From: Neomesorhizobium albiziae
GTDB lineage: Bacteria; Pseudomonadota; Alphaproteobacteria; Rhizobiales; Rhizobiaceae
DNA: 64,000 nucleotides
Reading direction: 5' to 3'
Assembly: GCF_900114255.1 (NCBI RefSeq)
Contig: NZ_FOSL01000018.1
Coordinates: 37,651 to 101,650 of the forward strand
In this document: piece by piece, positions 62,665-64,000 of the stretch
Position numbering within the stretch: position 1 is the first letter of the stretch
How the letters are laid out: each line of letters starts with the position of its first letter
Made by a program: the position numbers and the translations under genes
Notes under the pieces: model-generated
Database searches by the model: none
Seen by the model: only the letters and a program-made list of their open reading frames with translations
Told to the model about the DNA's origin: nothing

Positions 62665-63234
62665 TGTCGTATCCTTGGGTTGATCCGACACGGCCGAACC
62701 GAATTCTTCTCTGATGCGGCTTTGCGGCTGTGTGCGGAGTTGCGTTGATGGATCACTGCTTCGCTTCGACCCGGGACGCCGTCAGGCGGGGGTCGCATTT
62801 CCATCTTGCTCGATCGGCACCTCCTGTGTTGCAGGCAACCGCGACCAGCCGGGCGACACAATGTGTGTCGACGCTGCAAAGTCTCGGTTGTATAGGTGGG
62901 CCCGATTCTTCGGGACGTGTTCAGTGTGCTTGCGACCGCGGCGAAATCATAGATAAAAATTCAGGCTAGTTCCTTTGTGCCAAGGGTATTTCTGGTCGCC
63001 ATGCTGTGGTAATTGTGCTGGAAACGCAGTTTATTTTGTATGTGAGCTTGGTTACTGAGGAATTTCCCGGAATACGATAATGCGTAGTCCGTCCGTGCTA
63101 TTTGAATAAAACTGATGGCAGTGTATAGTACTTTCGATCCAGGCATGGCTGGCTCGCCCCCCTTCAAAAAGCAGACAACAACCGCGGGGCTTTTGGGATC
63201 TTTCGCTGAGGGGTACGACAAAAGGGGGGCTTCC
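62665..63234. other. Divergent intergenic region of the secretion operon and LuxR gene
   Basis: These 570 bases separate the leftward secretion operon from the rightward LuxR-family gene, so both promoters should lie here. The 62940-63150 part is much more AT-rich than the rest. The only sharp motif I see is the dyad at 62854-62870. Small open frames on both strands have no ribosome site or coding character. Confidence 0.6.
62854..62870. promoter_or_regulatory. Perfect 17-base dyad CGACACA-N3-TGTGTCG (copy 2)
   Basis: CGACACAATGTGTGTCG is a perfect 7+7 dyad with a 3-base centre, about 190 bases upstream of the exported repeat-protein start. Its inner 6+6 core has the same half-sites and spacing as the dyad at 36945-36959. 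The nearby LuxR-family protein is one candidate binder. Confidence 0.5.
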
Positions 63235-64000
63235 ATGCTCGCTGTCACCCAATCGCATGTCGGCTTGGCAAAGGATGCTGAGTCAGATCAGTCCAAGAAG
63301 CGCATCATCCTGATTGTTGCTCCGCCACACGTCGTCTCGGAGTGCATGATCTACGCCGTTGAAAGAGAGTTTCCCGCCTGCGCCGTCGAGCGCATCTGGC
63401 AGCAAAGCGTGCCGGAACACATTCAACGAGAAGCCGTATGCCTCGTTTTGCTGGACGCGGCGCTGTTCCCTCAGCTGCGACAGCTGAGATCGAAACTTTT
63501 CAATCTGAACGGTCCCGTGGCACTCCTGCAGAACGACGCTGATACCGTCTATTCCCCGAAGGCACTCTTTGCGGAACGTGTTCGCGGTGTGCTGCCGATG
63601 CAACTGAAGCTCGACGTCTGGCTCGCCGCGCTTCGCCTGCTCCTGGTGGGCGGCGAATATTATCCTCTCGCGTTGTTCGACGGCGACCGCTCGCGCACCC
63701 ATCCCGAGCCTCAGCATTCCGAGCGCGTCATCGACTATAGCGTCACCAATCAGGATGAGCAGATGAGCGAGCTTACCGAGCGCGAGTTCCAGGTGCTTGC
63801 CCTTGTGGCCAATGGGCTGCAGAACAAGGCTATCGCGGCTTCGCTGGGACTGTCGGAGTTCACGGTGAAGATTCATCTCCACAACATCAACACCAAACTC
63901 GGCACCCACAACCGCACGCAGGCTGCGGCTCTCTTCCATGCACAGCGCAAAGCGTCGCCCTCGTTCGGGCGGGTTTTGGCCCAGCCATCATACCTGGCGT
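63235..64000 (+). CDS. LuxR-family response regulator-like protein (3' end beyond the window)
   Basis: The frame starts at the ATG at 63235 with AGGGGGG 5 bases upstream and is open to the window end (255 codons). The N-terminal part (RIILIVAPPHVVSECMIYAV) looks like a receiver domain whose acidic pocket is not obvious. The C-terminal LuxR helix-turn-helix is clear (LTEREFQVLALVANGLQNKA followed by IAASLGLSEFTVKIHLHNIN). It is divergent from the secretion operon and is the natural candidate for its regulator. Confidence 0.88.
   Translation, partial: MLAVTQSHVGLAKDAESDQSKKRIILIVAPPHVVSECMIYAVEREFPACAVERIWQQSVPEHIQREAVCLVLLDAALFPQLRQLRSKLFNLNGPVALLQNDADTVYSPKALFAERVRGVLPMQLKLDVWLAALRLLLVGGEYYPLALFDGDRSRTHPEPQHSERVIDYSVTNQDEQMSELTEREFQVLALVANGLQNKAIAASLGLSEFTVKIHLHNINTKLGTHNRTQAAALFHAQRKASPSFGRVLAQPSYLA

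Noticed and set aside
62961..63258. Small minus-strand frames upstream of the LuxR-family gene
   Set aside because: They cross the AT-rich promoter region and the LuxR start, with no ribosome site or family resemblance.

Overview
The window looks like a chromosomal segment of a GC-rich alphaproteobacterium of the order Hyphomicrobiales, most likely Mesorhizobium or a close relative. The evidence is the rhizobial flagellar gene order with motE and the visN/visR regulator pair, a short GTG-initiated motA, dispersed rhizobial-type hairpin repeats, and many CUT1/CUT2 sugar ABC transporters. This assignment rests on gene content and order, not on a database search.

Layout. (1) 1-16587 is a flagellar block. 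A leftward operon (DUF1217 gene, flgF, fliI, an unnamed flagellar gene, flgB, flgC, fliE, flgG, flgA, flgI, motE, flgH, fliL, fliP cut by the edge) diverges from a rightward one (motA, fliM, fliN, fliG, flhB, a 146-residue unknown). The visN-visR LuxR pair closes the block. (2) 16856-24121 is a LacI-controlled sugar operon: solute-binding protein, two permeases, ATPase, aldose-1-epimerase-like protein and D-lyxose-isomerase-like protein. Two near-identical operators lie between lacI and the operon. (3) 24291-35014 carries a phytanoyl-CoA dioxygenase-like enzyme with a divergent AraC regulator, an AbgT transporter with an M20 peptidase, an SLC13-type permease, an AI-2E family membrane protein, another AraC regulator and a Tat-exported M14-type deacylase. 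(4) 35015-41800 is a patchy region of small genes and remnants: envelope lipoproteins, an L,D-transpeptidase, an isoprenylcysteine methyltransferase-like protein beside a free-standing E2-type acyltransferase, hairpin clusters and an amidohydrolase fragment.

(5) 41845-49271 is a leftward siderophore locus: AraC regulator, TonB-dependent receptor, a decayed FhuC ATPase remnant, FhuD-like binding protein, fused FhuB permease and a DUF2218-type siderophore reductase. Without an intact local ATPase the importer would need one from elsewhere. (6) 49833-53536 is a CUT2 sugar transporter (binding protein, double ATPase, permease).

(7) 53584-64000 is the most unusual part: a five-gene leftward operon. 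It encodes a 599-residue acidic, glycine-rich repeat protein, a 665-residue acidic protein with internal repeats, a type I secretion ABC exporter with a Gln in place of the H-loop His, its HlyD-type adaptor, and an acetyltransferase-TPR protein. A LuxR-family regulator reads divergently and runs off the window. I read this as a dedicated export system for low-complexity surface or matrix proteins. The export role of the two repeat proteins is inferred from operon context. No tRNA, rRNA, CRISPR array or insertion sequence was recognised.
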